This document shows, piece by piece, positions 46,414 to 55,194 of a stretch of 64,000 nt of DNA. The DNA lies in contig NZ_JACHCN010000005.1 of NCBI RefSeq assembly GCF_014205795.1, forward strand, positions 124,001 to 188,000. Reading direction: 5' to 3'. Both the position numbers and the translations under genes were made by a program. The notes beneath the pieces are model-generated. The model was not told the DNA's origin. It did no database searches and saw only the letters and a list, made by a program, of their open reading frames with translations. The DNA comes from Rhodanobacter sp. MP7CTX1. Lineage in GTDB: Bacteria > Pseudomonadota > Gammaproteobacteria > Xanthomonadales > Rhodanobacteraceae. Each line of letters begins with the position of its first letter. Position 1 is the stretch's first letter.

Positions 46414-47871
46414 ATGAGCCCAGAACCAATGGCTGCCGTTCAGGAGCAAGCGCACAGCCAAAACGTGCCGCTCTGCGTTGATCTGGACGGTACGTTGATC
46501 CGATCGGACCTCCTCATTGAGTCCGCACTCGCGTTGCTCGCGAAGAATCCGCTGCTCATATTCGCGATGATTGTATGGTTGCTACGTGGCAAGGCGTACC
46601 TCAAACAGGAAATCGCATGCCGCGTCGAAGTCGATGCGTCGACACTGCCGTACAACCAGGCACTGATCGAGTGGCTTCAGGATCAGCGACCACTTCGCCC
46701 CATCATCCTGTGTACCGCATCCGATTCCAGGCTTGCTCGAAGCGTGGCGGCACATGTCGGCCTTTTCAGCGATGTCCTGGCCAGCGACGGAGAGCGCAAT
46801 CTTTCCGGTCGCAACAAAGCCGCAGAGCTGGTCGCACGGTATGGTGAACGCGGCTTTGACTACGTTGGCAATGCATCGGTCGACCTGGCCGTCTGGAAGC
46901 ACGCGCACGCCGCCATCGTCATTGCACCGACGCTTGCGCTAGCCAAGGCCGCGGCGAAAGTGTCGACCGTGGAACGCGTTTTCCACACACCAAAGGCTAG
47001 TCTGCGCGCTTGGCTCAAGGCATTGCGCGTGCATCAATGGATCAAGAACGTACTCGTATTTCTGCCGCTACTGGCTTCACATCGAGTCCTTGATGTGATT
47101 GCCTTGAGCCACACAACCATCGCATTTCTATGCTTTGGCCTGTGTGCTTCCAGCGTTTATCTAACCAATGACCTGCTGGATCTGAGTGCCGATCGACAAC
47201 ATAACCGCAAGCGGAACCGCCCCTTCGCCGCAGGGACGCTGCCTTTGGCATCAGGCCCTGTTGTTGCGGCTGCCCTGCTGATCGCAGGCCTGGCCCTCGC
47301 CTGGCAGATTTCGCACATTTTCTTTGGCGTGCTGATCTCATATTTCCTACTGACCACGGCCTATTCGGTACGACTCAAACGCGTCATGATGCTCGACGTG
47401 GTCGTTCTGGCCATGTTGTACACCACCCGCATCCTTGCCGGTGCCGCAGCCTTGCACACCAGGCCCTCGTTCTGGTTGCTGGCATTCTCGATGTTCATCT
47501 TTCTCAGCCTGGCCATGATCAAGCGCTATACAGAGCTGCTGGCAGCGCAGAAAGCGGGTAAGGTCAAGGCCAGCGGTCGCGGCTATGACGTGGAGGACAT
47601 CCCGCTGATTCAGTCGCTCGGCGGCTCCAGCGGTTACCTTGCCGTGCTCGTGCTGGCGCTGTACATCGACAGCACGGCTGGCGAAGCGCTCTACCGGCAT
47701 CCGCATTACCTGTGGATGCTGTGCCCGTTGCTGCTGTACTGGATCAGCCGCACCTGGGCGATCGCCCATCGCGGAATCATGCACGACGATCCCGTGATTT
47801 TCGCGGTCATGGATAATGTCAGCCGGGTGCTACTCGCACTTGCTGCGATCATTGTCGCCGTGTCCATCTGA
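46414..47871 (+). CDS. HAD phosphatase - UbiA prenyltransferase fusion (DPPR-synthase-like)
   Basis: A 485-residue membrane protein. The N-terminal HAD-like domain (about 1-190) has DLDGTLIRSD (motif I) and CTASDSRLARSV. The C-terminal UbiA domain (about 195-485, about eight helices) has LRVHQWIKNVLVFLPLLAS, SVYLTNDLLDLSADRQHNRK with the Asp-rich motif, and TAYSVRLKRVMMLDVV. This layout occurs in proteins related to decaprenyl-phosphate phosphoribose synthase (Rv3806c, NoeC). It probably joins phosphoribose to polyprenyl phosphate and removes the 5-phosphate. AGGAAGA precedes the ATG. The stop overlaps the next start by one base. Confidence 0.88.
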   Translation: MSPEPMAAVQEQAHSQNVPLCVDLDGTLIRSDLLIESALALLAKNPLLIFAMIVWLLRGKAYLKQEIACRVEVDASTLPYNQALIEWLQDQRPLRPIILCTASDSRLARSVAAHVGLFSDVLASDGERNLSGRNKAAELVARYGERGFDYVGNASVDLAVWKHAHAAIVIAPTLALAKAAAKVSTVERVFHTPKASLRAWLKALRVHQWIKNVLVFLPLLASHRVLDVIALSHTTIAFLCFGLCASSVYLTNDLLDLSADRQHNRKRNRPFAAGTLPLASGPVVAAALLIAGLALAWQISHIFFGVLISYFLLTTAYSVRLKRVMMLDVVVLAMLYTTRILAGAAALHTRPSFWLLAFSMFIFLSLAMIKRYTELLAAQKAGKVKASGRGYDVEDIPLIQSLGGSSGYLAVLVLALYIDSTAGEALYRHPHYLWMLCPLLLYWISRTWAIAHRGIMHDDPVIFAVMDNVSRVLLALAAIIVAVSI

Positions 47872-49175
47872 TGAGCCAGGCTGGGCAATCCTGGGGCCGC
47901 TATCCGGATGCCAAGCAGTCCATCATTGCCATTTCCGATCGGCACCATGGGTTGCCGGCGACGGCCGAGACCATCCTGCCGTATGGTAACGGTCGCAGTT
48001 ATGGCGATAGCTGTCTCAACGACGGCGGCGTTCTGCTCCACACAAGCCATCTCGACCGATTCATCAGACTTGATGTCGCGACCGGGGTGCTTGACTGCGA
48101 GGCGGGCGCGTTGTTCTCGGAAATACTGGATCTGATCGTACCGCAGGGCTGGTTTCTCCCTGTGACGCCAGGCACGAAGTTCGTCAGTGTCGGGGGCGCC
48201 ATCGCCAACGACGTGCATGGCAAAAACCATCATCGTGCGGGCACCTTCGGACGTCATGTGCTGGAACTGGAGCTGCTGCGCTCCGATGGCAGCCGACGAG
48301 TGTGCAGTGCCACCCAATATCCGGAATGGTTTGCCGCCACCATCGGCGGACTCGGCCTCACCGGCTTGATCACCCGAGCCAGCATCCAGCTCCGCCGCAT
48401 TGCCAGCCCCTGGATGAGCACCGAGGTTCATCGCTTTGACGATCTCGCCGGCTTCTTCCAGCTGTCAGAAAGCTCCGATCGTGACTACGAATACACCGTG
48501 GCCTGGATTGACTGCGCAGCCAAAGGACGCGCATTGGGGCGCGGTCTTTTCACACGTGCCGATCATGCGCCCGCGTGTCCGGACCGCCGACCTTCTGCTC
48601 CAGCGCGGCACCTACGCGTCCCATTCGTACCCCCGATATCTTTGATCAACCCGTTTACCCTGCGCGCCTTCAATGCCTTGTACTACCACCGGCAGCGCCA
48701 GCCGATAGTGCGTGCCACGACGCACTACGAACCGCAGTTCTACCCCCTGGACGGCATCCGAGACTGGAACCGCATTTATGGCCCGCGCGGCTTCATGCAA
48801 TACCAGTGTGTGGTGCCACCAACCGCGGCCGAAGATTGCATCGTCCGTTTGGCCCGGATCATTGGGTCGGCGGGTGGTGGGTCGTTTCTGGCTGTTCTCA
48901 AGCAATTCGGCGCACTACCCTCGCCGGGGATGCTGTCCTTCCCACGCGCCGGCGCCACTTTGGCGCTGGATTTTCCCAATAATGGCAACCGGACACTGCG
49001 CCTGCTCAACGAACTCGACGACGTCGTGGCTGCCTCCGGCGGCGCGGTTTACCCGGCCAAGGACGCACGTATGTCCGGGCACCGCTTCCGGCAATACTTC
49101 CCGGCTTGGGAATCCTTCAGTCAGTTTATCGATCCGCGCTTCTCGTCCAGTTTCTGGCGCAGGGTCATGGAGTAG
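47871..49175 (+). CDS. FAD-binding oxidase, DprE1-like
   Basis: A 434-residue flavoprotein of the D-arabinono-1,4-lactone oxidase/VAO type. YGNGRSYGDSCLNDGG is the FAD motif, followed by PVTPGTKFVSVGGAIANDVH and GKNHHRAGTFGRHVLELELL, which match DprE1, the 2-epimerase oxidase of decaprenylphosphoryl-beta-D-ribose. The C-terminal FLAVLKQFGALPSPGMLSFP segment also fits, including a Lys-x-Phe as in the DprE1 active site. It sits between the UbiA fusion and a reductase, exactly the order expected of the pathway. Confidence 0.88.
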   Translation: MSQAGQSWGRYPDAKQSIIAISDRHHGLPATAETILPYGNGRSYGDSCLNDGGVLLHTSHLDRFIRLDVATGVLDCEAGALFSEILDLIVPQGWFLPVTPGTKFVSVGGAIANDVHGKNHHRAGTFGRHVLELELLRSDGSRRVCSATQYPEWFAATIGGLGLTGLITRASIQLRRIASPWMSTEVHRFDDLAGFFQLSESSDRDYEYTVAWIDCAAKGRALGRGLFTRADHAPACPDRRPSAPARHLRVPFVPPISLINPFTLRAFNALYYHRQRQPIVRATTHYEPQFYPLDGIRDWNRIYGPRGFMQYQCVVPPTAAEDCIVRLARIIGSAGGGSFLAVLKQFGALPSPGMLSFPRAGATLALDFPNNGNRTLRLLNELDDVVAASGGAVYPAKDARMSGHRFRQYFPAWESFSQFIDPRFSSSFWRRVME

Positions 49176-49177
49176 AC

Positions 49178-49915
49178 ATGCTTAGAGTACTTATCATCGG
49201 CGCGACCTCCGCCATCGCCGAAGCCACCGCACGATGCTATGCCGCCCGTGGAGCACGCATCTTCCTGGTGGCGCGCGACACCACCCGGCTGATAGACATT
49301 GCCGAGGACCTGCGAATCCGCGGTGCCACCAACGTCGACCATGCAATGCTTGATGTCAACAATCAGCCCGCTCACGCAGGCGTACTTGAACAGGCCTGGC
49401 AAAAGCTGGGCGGCATTGACGTGGCACTCATCGCCCACGGCACACTCCCGGATCAGTCAGCGTGCGAAAGCTCGGTGGAAACGGCTTTGGCCGAGTTCGC
49501 CACCAACGGCACATCCACCATCGCGTTGCTGACAGCGCTAGCTCCCGGCATGGAGGCTCAAGGTCGTGGCGTGCTAGCGATCATCTCTTCTGTCGCCGGC
49601 GATCGCGGCCGTCAGAGCAACTATCTTTACGGTGCCGCCAAGGCTGCAGTCAGCACCTTTGCCAGTGGCCTGCGCCAGCGCCTGGCAAAAGCCGGTGTGT
49701 CGGTAGTGACCATCAAGCCTGGCTTCGTCGACACCCCGATGACGCGCAATTTCCGCAAAGGTGCACTGTGGGCCAAACCTGATGCTGTGGCGCGCGGTAT
49801 CGTCCGCGCCGCTGATCGCGGAAGCAGCGTGGTCTATCTGCCCTGGTTCTGGTTACCGATCATGCTGGTGATCAAGCACATCCCGGAATTCATCTTCAAA
49901 CGTATCAAGTTGTGA
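49178..49915 (+). CDS. Short-chain dehydrogenase, DprE2-like
   Basis: A 245-residue NAD(P)H-dependent reductase. LIIGATSAIAEATARCYAAR is the Rossmann motif, SSVAGDRGRQSNYLYGAAK gives the catalytic Ser and Tyr-x-x-x-Lys, and VTIKPGFVDTPMT is typical of the DprE2 group. It begins three bases after the DprE1-like stop; an upstream in-frame ATG inside that gene was rejected. Together the two would epimerise the 2-position of a polyprenyl-phosphoryl ribose to give arabinose. A hydrophobic C-terminus (WFWLPIMLVIKHIPEFIF) may touch the membrane. Confidence 0.88.
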   Translation: MLRVLIIGATSAIAEATARCYAARGARIFLVARDTTRLIDIAEDLRIRGATNVDHAMLDVNNQPAHAGVLEQAWQKLGGIDVALIAHGTLPDQSACESSVETALAEFATNGTSTIALLTALAPGMEAQGRGVLAIISSVAGDRGRQSNYLYGAAKAAVSTFASGLRQRLAKAGVSVVTIKPGFVDTPMTRNFRKGALWAKPDAVARGIVRAADRGSSVVYLPWFWLPIMLVIKHIPEFIFKRIKL

Positions 49916-49922
49916 TCGCGCC

Positions 49923-50873
49923 ATGACAAAGATAGACAAGCACGCCAGGGTGGTACTCACCGGAGCCGCCGGACTCGTTGGCCAGAACCTGATCGTGGAG
50001 TTGAAGGCGCAGGGATATACCGATCTCGTCGCGATCGACAAGCATGAGTACAACCTGGAGATCCTTCGCCAACTGCATCCGGATGTAACTGTGATCCGCG
50101 CCGACCTCGCCGAGGACGGTGACTGGACCGATGCCTTCGCGAACGTTGCGTGTGTCGTGCAGCTACACGCGCAGATCACGGGAAAGTTCTCCGACCTGTT
50201 CGTGCGAAACAACATCAACGCTACTCGCCGAGTATTGGACGCCATCAGCAAACATGCAGTGCCTTATTTGGTGCACATCAGCTCCTCCGTGGTGGTATCC
50301 GTCGCTGATGACGATTACACCAAGACCAAGAGGGAGCAGGAGCGCATGGTGGTCGAGAGCGGCATCGCGCATTGCGTGCTTCGCCCGACCCTGATGTTCG
50401 GCTGGTTCGACCCCAAGCATCTGGGCTGGCTCTCACGCTTCATGGCCAAGACGCCCGTCTTCCCGATTCCCGGGGACGGACGTTACATGCGCCAGCCACT
50501 ATACGAACGCGATTTTTGCCGCTGTATTGCATGGTGCATCGGAAATCAGCCCGATGGCCTTGTTTACGATGTCGTGGGGGATACGCGTATCGACTACGTC
50601 GACATCATCAAGACGATTAAACGGGCGAAAAATCTGCGTACCATGATTGTCCATATTCCTTATGGATTGTTCCGCTTTCTGCTACGCGTTTACGCGATCT
50701 TCAGTGGCAAGCCTCCGTTCACCGCCGACCAGCTCGAGGCACTGACCGCAGGGGACGACTTCAAGGGCGTGGACACTTTCGCCGTGTTCGGCGTCGCGCA
50801 GACGCCATTCGTCGAGGCGGTGAGGGAAAGTTACTGCGACCCTCGCTATTCGTCGGTTGTACTGAAACGATAA
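49923..50873 (+). CDS. NAD-dependent epimerase/dehydratase
   Basis: Extended SDR protein of 316 residues. VVLTGAAGLVGQNLIVELKA binds the nucleotide, VVQLHAQITGKFSD and ISSSVVVSVADDDYTKTKRE hold the catalytic Ser and Tyr-x-x-x-Lys. The C-terminal half includes RPTLMFGWFDPKHLGW and the GLVYDVVG turn. It lies between the DprE2-like gene and a polytopic protein, so it may act on a lipid-linked or nucleotide sugar of the same module. Substrate not identified. Confidence 0.85.
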   Translation: MTKIDKHARVVLTGAAGLVGQNLIVELKAQGYTDLVAIDKHEYNLEILRQLHPDVTVIRADLAEDGDWTDAFANVACVVQLHAQITGKFSDLFVRNNINATRRVLDAISKHAVPYLVHISSSVVVSVADDDYTKTKREQERMVVESGIAHCVLRPTLMFGWFDPKHLGWLSRFMAKTPVFPIPGDGRYMRQPLYERDFCRCIAWCIGNQPDGLVYDVVGDTRIDYVDIIKTIKRAKNLRTMIVHIPYGLFRFLLRVYAIFSGKPPFTADQLEALTAGDDFKGVDTFAVFGVAQTPFVEAVRESYCDPRYSSVVLKR

Positions 50874-50882
50874 GGCAGGTCC

Positions 50883-52184
50883 ATGCATTGGTTTAAGTCT
50901 CCCTCTGACGTCACGATGACGTCCCAACCCTCCGCACTGTATACGGGGTGGAGAAGCTTTCCACTCCTGCTCGCCTGCATCGTGGTGATGGCTTACAAGT
51001 GCAACGACTTCCTCACCAACCCGCAGTTCTGGGCCGAGGACTCGACAATTTTCTTCAAGCAGCAGCTTGGCCATGCTTACCCGCTAGTACTTCAGCCGTA
51101 CGCCGGCTACTTTCTTGTTCTGCCACGCATCATTGCCTGGGTCGCCTCTTGGACATCGGCCGCGAAGGCGCCAATGATCTACAACGCCAGCGCGCTCTTA
51201 CTGATGGCATTGGCGATCAGCTATACCCTGGGACGTCTCCGCGCCCATTTGCCGGTAGTCGTCGTCTTCGCTGCCTTCATGCTCGTGCCGCTAAGTGGAG
51301 AGATTCTGGGCTCACTGGCTAACGCGCAATGGTTCCTTCAGTTCGCGCTCGCCGCCGCATGCTTCGGAAGCTTCCACGCCGCTTCCCGGCCAGCAACCAT
51401 CTTCCGCGCATGTGTTGTCTTTGTGATCGCCGTGACAGGCCCTTTCTCCATCTTCATAGCATTCGTTGCTGGGGTGATGATCTTCACTTCTTGGACTTGC
51501 GACTGCCTAGGCTCGACGCGCTGGCACAATGCAGTCACCAACCATTGGAAAACCAGAGATTGGATTATCTTCAGCGCCACAGCCGCAGGCGCAGTCATAC
51601 AAACGATCTGCGTCCTAGTGCATCCGATGAGTGTCAGCCAGGTGCAGCAAAGCACGCTGGAAATGCTGCGCATCACCTTTACCGAATTGGTGCCGGTGCA
51701 TATCTTCGTTGGCAATTTCTTGACCGATAACGGCTGGATACTCTTCTATCTCTTCGGTCTGGGCGCGATAGTTTTCGGTAACGGACTGCGAGGCGAAACA
51801 AAGGTCATCATTCTGAGCTTTGCGCTGCTCGCAATTCTGGAAACGTTCGTGCCGGTGCGGCTAAAGCCCTTGGCGTTGCTCTATCAGTTCTATCCTGGCG
51901 ATCGCTATTTCTATCTGATCAAAGTGGTTTTCTGGTGGACCGTTTGGTGTGCCTGTGCCAGCCGTAAGGACATCCGGCGCACGGAGGCAACCGCGATTGT
52001 TCTCATGAGCTTGTTCCTCGTCGCCGTCAGCAACCCCGCCACGTTACGTCGGCCAGCATTCCTCGACTACCACTGGAAAGTGTACGCTCACGAACTCAGT
52101 CAACCAGGACATCATGTAATACCCGTGAACCCCTCCCCCTGGACGATGACAGTCGACACCGACAAGAATGGAAACATGCGATGA
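50883..52184 (+). CDS. Polytopic membrane protein, possible GT-C glycosyltransferase
   Basis: A 433-residue protein with about ten hydrophobic segments. QFWAEDSTIFFKQQLGHAYP in the first loop has an acidic pair followed by an aromatic stretch, as in GT-C enzymes. It is flanked by polyprenyl-phosphoryl-arabinose-type genes and overlaps the next gene by four bases, so it is the best local candidate for the transferase that uses their product. No family was recognised by name. Confidence 0.6.
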   Translation: MHWFKSPSDVTMTSQPSALYTGWRSFPLLLACIVVMAYKCNDFLTNPQFWAEDSTIFFKQQLGHAYPLVLQPYAGYFLVLPRIIAWVASWTSAAKAPMIYNASALLLMALAISYTLGRLRAHLPVVVVFAAFMLVPLSGEILGSLANAQWFLQFALAAACFGSFHAASRPATIFRACVVFVIAVTGPFSIFIAFVAGVMIFTSWTCDCLGSTRWHNAVTNHWKTRDWIIFSATAAGAVIQTICVLVHPMSVSQVQQSTLEMLRITFTELVPVHIFVGNFLTDNGWILFYLFGLGAIVFGNGLRGETKVIILSFALLAILETFVPVRLKPLALLYQFYPGDRYFYLIKVVFWWTVWCACASRKDIRRTEATAIVLMSLFLVAVSNPATLRRPAFLDYHWKVYAHELSQPGHHVIPVNPSPWTMTVDTDKNGNMR

Positions 52185-53485
52185 ACCAGCACGACAACTG
52201 CGTGATCATTGGCGCAGGCCCTATGGGCCTGATGTGCGCGATGGAGCTGCTAAAACAGGGGAAATCGGTCGACATCTATGAAACCGACGACCGCATAGGT
52301 GGTATGTCGGCGAGCTTCGACTTCGACGGACTGGACATCGAACGTTATTACCACTTCATCTGCAAGACGGATTACCCGCTGTTCGACCTATTGAAGGAGC
52401 TTGACCTAACCAGCACGCTACGCTGGACCGACACAAAAATGGGCTTCTTCTTCAACGGTCGACTGTACAAATGGGGCACGCCGCTCGCCCTGCTGAAGTT
52501 TGACGGCCTTGGCATCGTCAGCAAGATGCGGTATGCAATGCATGTGATGTACACCAAGAGCATCAAGGACTGGCGGCCGCTGGACAAGATCAATGCCACC
52601 GAGTGGCTACGCAAATGGGTCGGGGTCAAGGCCTACGATGTGCTGTGGCGCAGCCTGTTTGATCTCAAGTTCTTCGAATTCGCCGACCAGCTTTCCGCTT
52701 CGTGGATAGGTACGCGCATCAAGCGCGTCGGCTTGTCCCGCAAGAATCTGATGCAGGAACAAATGGGCTACCTGGAAGGTGGATCAAAAGTGTTGCTCGA
52801 CGCCATGGAGCAATACATCCTGGCAAAAGGTGGCCGAATCCACCTTCGGTCGAAAATCGACCGTGTCGTTGTCGAAGGTGGGCGGGTCACAGCTATCGTT
52901 GTCGGCGGCGAGCAAATCAGCTGTAGCCGCGTCATTTCCACTGCACCGATCCAGTATGTCCCGCGTCTGGTACCCGACTTACCGCCAGACTTCGCAGCAC
53001 GAATCGAACGTATCAAAAATATTCCCGTCGCCTGCGTAATTCTGAAGCTGCGACACCCGCTGTCGGAAAACTTCTGGATGAACATAAATGACCCAACCAT
53101 TGAAATTCCCGGTGTCATTGAATATTCAAACCTCAATAAGATGTCTCCATCTGTACTTTATGCGCCGTTTTACATGCCAAAGACACATTCAAAATGGTCG
53201 CGCAGCAACGATGAGCTGATTGACGAAGTGATCGGTTACCTCGGCAAAATCAATCCCAAATTCTCGCCCGATTGGGTGCTTTCGCGATATTGTCATCGTT
53301 ACGACTACGCGCAGACGATTTGCCCACCGGGTTTCTTCGACACGCTGCCACCGATGCGGACACCGGTCCATGGTCTCTTTATGGCCGACACCTCCTACTA
53401 CTACCCTGAAGACCGCTCCATCAACGAAAGTATCCACGTGGCAAAATCGCTTGCAGCCCAAGTCACACACGAGATTCAGGATTAA
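52181..53485 (+). CDS. FAD-dependent oxidoreductase (amine oxidase/UGM-like)
   Basis: A 434-residue flavoprotein. CVIIGAGPMGLMCAMELLKQ and the following YETDDRIGGMSASFDFDG bind FAD; RYYHFICKTDYPLFDLLKEL and later ADTSYYYPEDRSINESIHVA match NAD(P)/FAD oxidoreductases frequent in O-antigen loci. The C-terminal segment closes the FAD site. The fold is shared by protoporphyrinogen oxidase and UDP-galactopyranose mutase; no evidence selects either. It overlaps the upstream membrane protein gene (ATGA). Confidence 0.85.
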   Translation: MNQHDNCVIIGAGPMGLMCAMELLKQGKSVDIYETDDRIGGMSASFDFDGLDIERYYHFICKTDYPLFDLLKELDLTSTLRWTDTKMGFFFNGRLYKWGTPLALLKFDGLGIVSKMRYAMHVMYTKSIKDWRPLDKINATEWLRKWVGVKAYDVLWRSLFDLKFFEFADQLSASWIGTRIKRVGLSRKNLMQEQMGYLEGGSKVLLDAMEQYILAKGGRIHLRSKIDRVVVEGGRVTAIVVGGEQISCSRVISTAPIQYVPRLVPDLPPDFAARIERIKNIPVACVILKLRHPLSENFWMNINDPTIEIPGVIEYSNLNKMSPSVLYAPFYMPKTHSKWSRSNDELIDEVIGYLGKINPKFSPDWVLSRYCHRYDYAQTICPPGFFDTLPPMRTPVHGLFMADTSYYYPEDRSINESIHVAKSLAAQVTHEIQD

Positions 53486-53515
53486 CGCGATGCAATATAC
53501 GGGCAAAACTTGGGC

Positions 53516-53920
53516 ATGATGCTTTCACATGGGAAACGGCAGTTCGTTCGTTTTATTCTGGCCGGCGGAATTGCTGCGACTGTCAACATCGCGGCCAGGT
53601 GGCTATTAAATTTGTGGATCTCTTACACAGCGGCCATCGTAGTAGCGTTCCTAATCGGCATCGTAACGGCCTTCGCTCTAAATCGAATATTTGTTTTTCG
53701 CCAGTCAAGCAACAAACTTCATCACCAATTGAGCTGGTTTGTAGCCATTAACCTTATTGCTCTCGCACAAACCTTGATAATCAGTCTCGTGCTGACAAAA
53801 TGGCTTTTGCCTGTCATCAATTGGCAGTGGGAACCCGAATTGGTGGCACATGCGATAGGTGTAGGCGTGCCGTTGATCACAAGTTACATCGGACACAAAA
53901 CTTTCTCGTTTCGTCAATAA
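53516..53920 (+). CDS. GtrA family membrane protein
   Basis: A 134-residue protein with four hydrophobic helices. FVRFILAGGIAATVNIAARW, IGIVTAFALNRIFVFRQ and SYIGHKTFSFRQ are GtrA hallmarks. GtrA proteins are thought to flip polyprenyl-phosphate-linked sugars; one (Rv3789) works with the mycobacterial arabinan pathway, matching the neighbours here. The start is at the ATGATG 53516; a TTG two codons earlier is also possible. Its composition is visibly lower in G+C than the first half of the window. Confidence 0.9.
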   Translation: MMLSHGKRQFVRFILAGGIAATVNIAARWLLNLWISYTAAIVVAFLIGIVTAFALNRIFVFRQSSNKLHHQLSWFVAINLIALAQTLIISLVLTKWLLPVINWQWEPELVAHAIGVGVPLITSYIGHKTFSFRQ

Positions 53921-54016
53921 ACTCATATTTTAAACTTGGCATCGACGTCATGAGCCGGCTTCACTTGAAAGCCGCAGCCCGACAAATCTCCACACAGTTT
54001 ATATGGAAACATATTT

Positions 54017-54679
54017 ATGGACTTGCAATCGCTCTATCAATCACGATTTCCAGAAGCATCGCTGAAGGCGAAGAATGATATTTGGAAGGTTATTTGCGAT
54101 CGCTACTTTTCCCGGTTCATCGCACCTTCGGATACCGTAGTTGATATTGGCTCCGGCTACTGTGAATTCATCAATAATATATCCGCTGCAGAAAAGATCG
54201 CAGTCGATTTAAACCCCGACGTGCGTCGCTTCGCTAATCCCGGCATCCGTATCATCAATGAAAGTTGTACGGCGATTGCATCATTGACCTCCGAGTCGGC
54301 GGACGTGGTGTTCATGAGCAACTTCCTTGAACATCTACCAAATAAACAGTTAATTCTGGACACTTTCTCGGAAGCCCATCGCATCTTGCGGCCTGGCGGT
54401 CGCATAATGGTTTTACAACCCAACATACGATTCGTTGGCGGCGAGTACTGGGATTTCTTTGATCACCATACGCCACTTACCGACCGCAGCCTCGTCGAAG
54501 CACTTGAGCTTACGGGCATGAGGATTCAGTTAGTCGTACCTCGCTTTCTCCCCTATACGACACGTAGCGCCTTGCCTCAAGCTCCTTGGCTTGTGCGACT
54601 TTACCTTGCGACTCCTTTCGTCTGGCGATTTCTTGGAAAACAGGCTTTTGTTATGGCCACAAAGAGAGCACAGTCATAG
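54017..54679 (+). CDS. Class I SAM-dependent methyltransferase
   Basis: A 220-residue protein. VVDIGSGYCEFINNIS is motif I, AVDLNPDVRRFANPG binds the ribose, VVFMSNFLEHLPNKQLIL is the EHL motif and HRILRPGGRIMVLQPNIRFV the post-motif. The C-terminus has a hydrophobic stretch (LVRLYLATPFVWRFLGKQAF). It ends the plus-strand run after GtrA. Substrate unknown; probably a sugar of the surface glycan. Confidence 0.88.
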   Translation: MDLQSLYQSRFPEASLKAKNDIWKVICDRYFSRFIAPSDTVVDIGSGYCEFINNISAAEKIAVDLNPDVRRFANPGIRIINESCTAIASLTSESADVVFMSNFLEHLPNKQLILDTFSEAHRILRPGGRIMVLQPNIRFVGGEYWDFFDHHTPLTDRSLVEALELTGMRIQLVVPRFLPYTTRSALPQAPWLVRLYLATPFVWRFLGKQAFVMATKRAQS

Positions 54680-55194
54680 CTATCTATTCGGCGCCCATGA
54701 TTTCGCCTCTGCCAATTTCATAAGATCGCAGCCGGCAGGCAGACTTGGGGGTACTTGGTTCGTGCGGAATTACGCATCTCTGAACTTCGCATCGCGTCCT
54801 TTTGAAACCGGTCCGCGCATACGTCGCCCGTCCACATTATGCCGGAAGGGCATCAGCCGCTACCCACACTCTCGAATCCGCTGCCTGCACATTTGTGTTG
54901 CAGCAACTCGCTACCAGGCACGCGAAATGAGTCGCGCGCCCAATTAGTAAGTAGCCTCGATCGGTGAATGGCGCATGCAGCCGCTCCATCTGTAGCGAAG
55001 TAAAAGGATCTTCGCCCTTGATGCCTTTCCTGGTGGGAAGATGCACTGCCAACTGTTTTGGCACCATCCTGAGTAACGAGCACCGACTCGACTAGGAGTC
55101 ATCTTGATATGGTGATTCGATCAATGTCCGTACGGAACTAGCTTTCGGCTAGACTTTGCTCAGTACAAATCACACAAAGGACGAAGGAGACGAC
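54680..55194. other. Spacer of about 515 bases without a recognised gene
   Basis: Both strands have only short frames of no recognisable family, so this is either non-coding or decayed. CTAGCTTTCGGCTAG (55138-55152) is a small hairpin before the following gene. AAGGAG (55184-55189) is the ribosome site of that gene. No terminator of the usual kind was seen after the methyltransferase. Confidence 0.4.

Noticed and set aside
54837-55067. A 76-residue minus-strand frame in the spacer after the methyltransferase
   Set aside because: No recognised domain, no ribosome site and unusual composition; not enough to call a gene.
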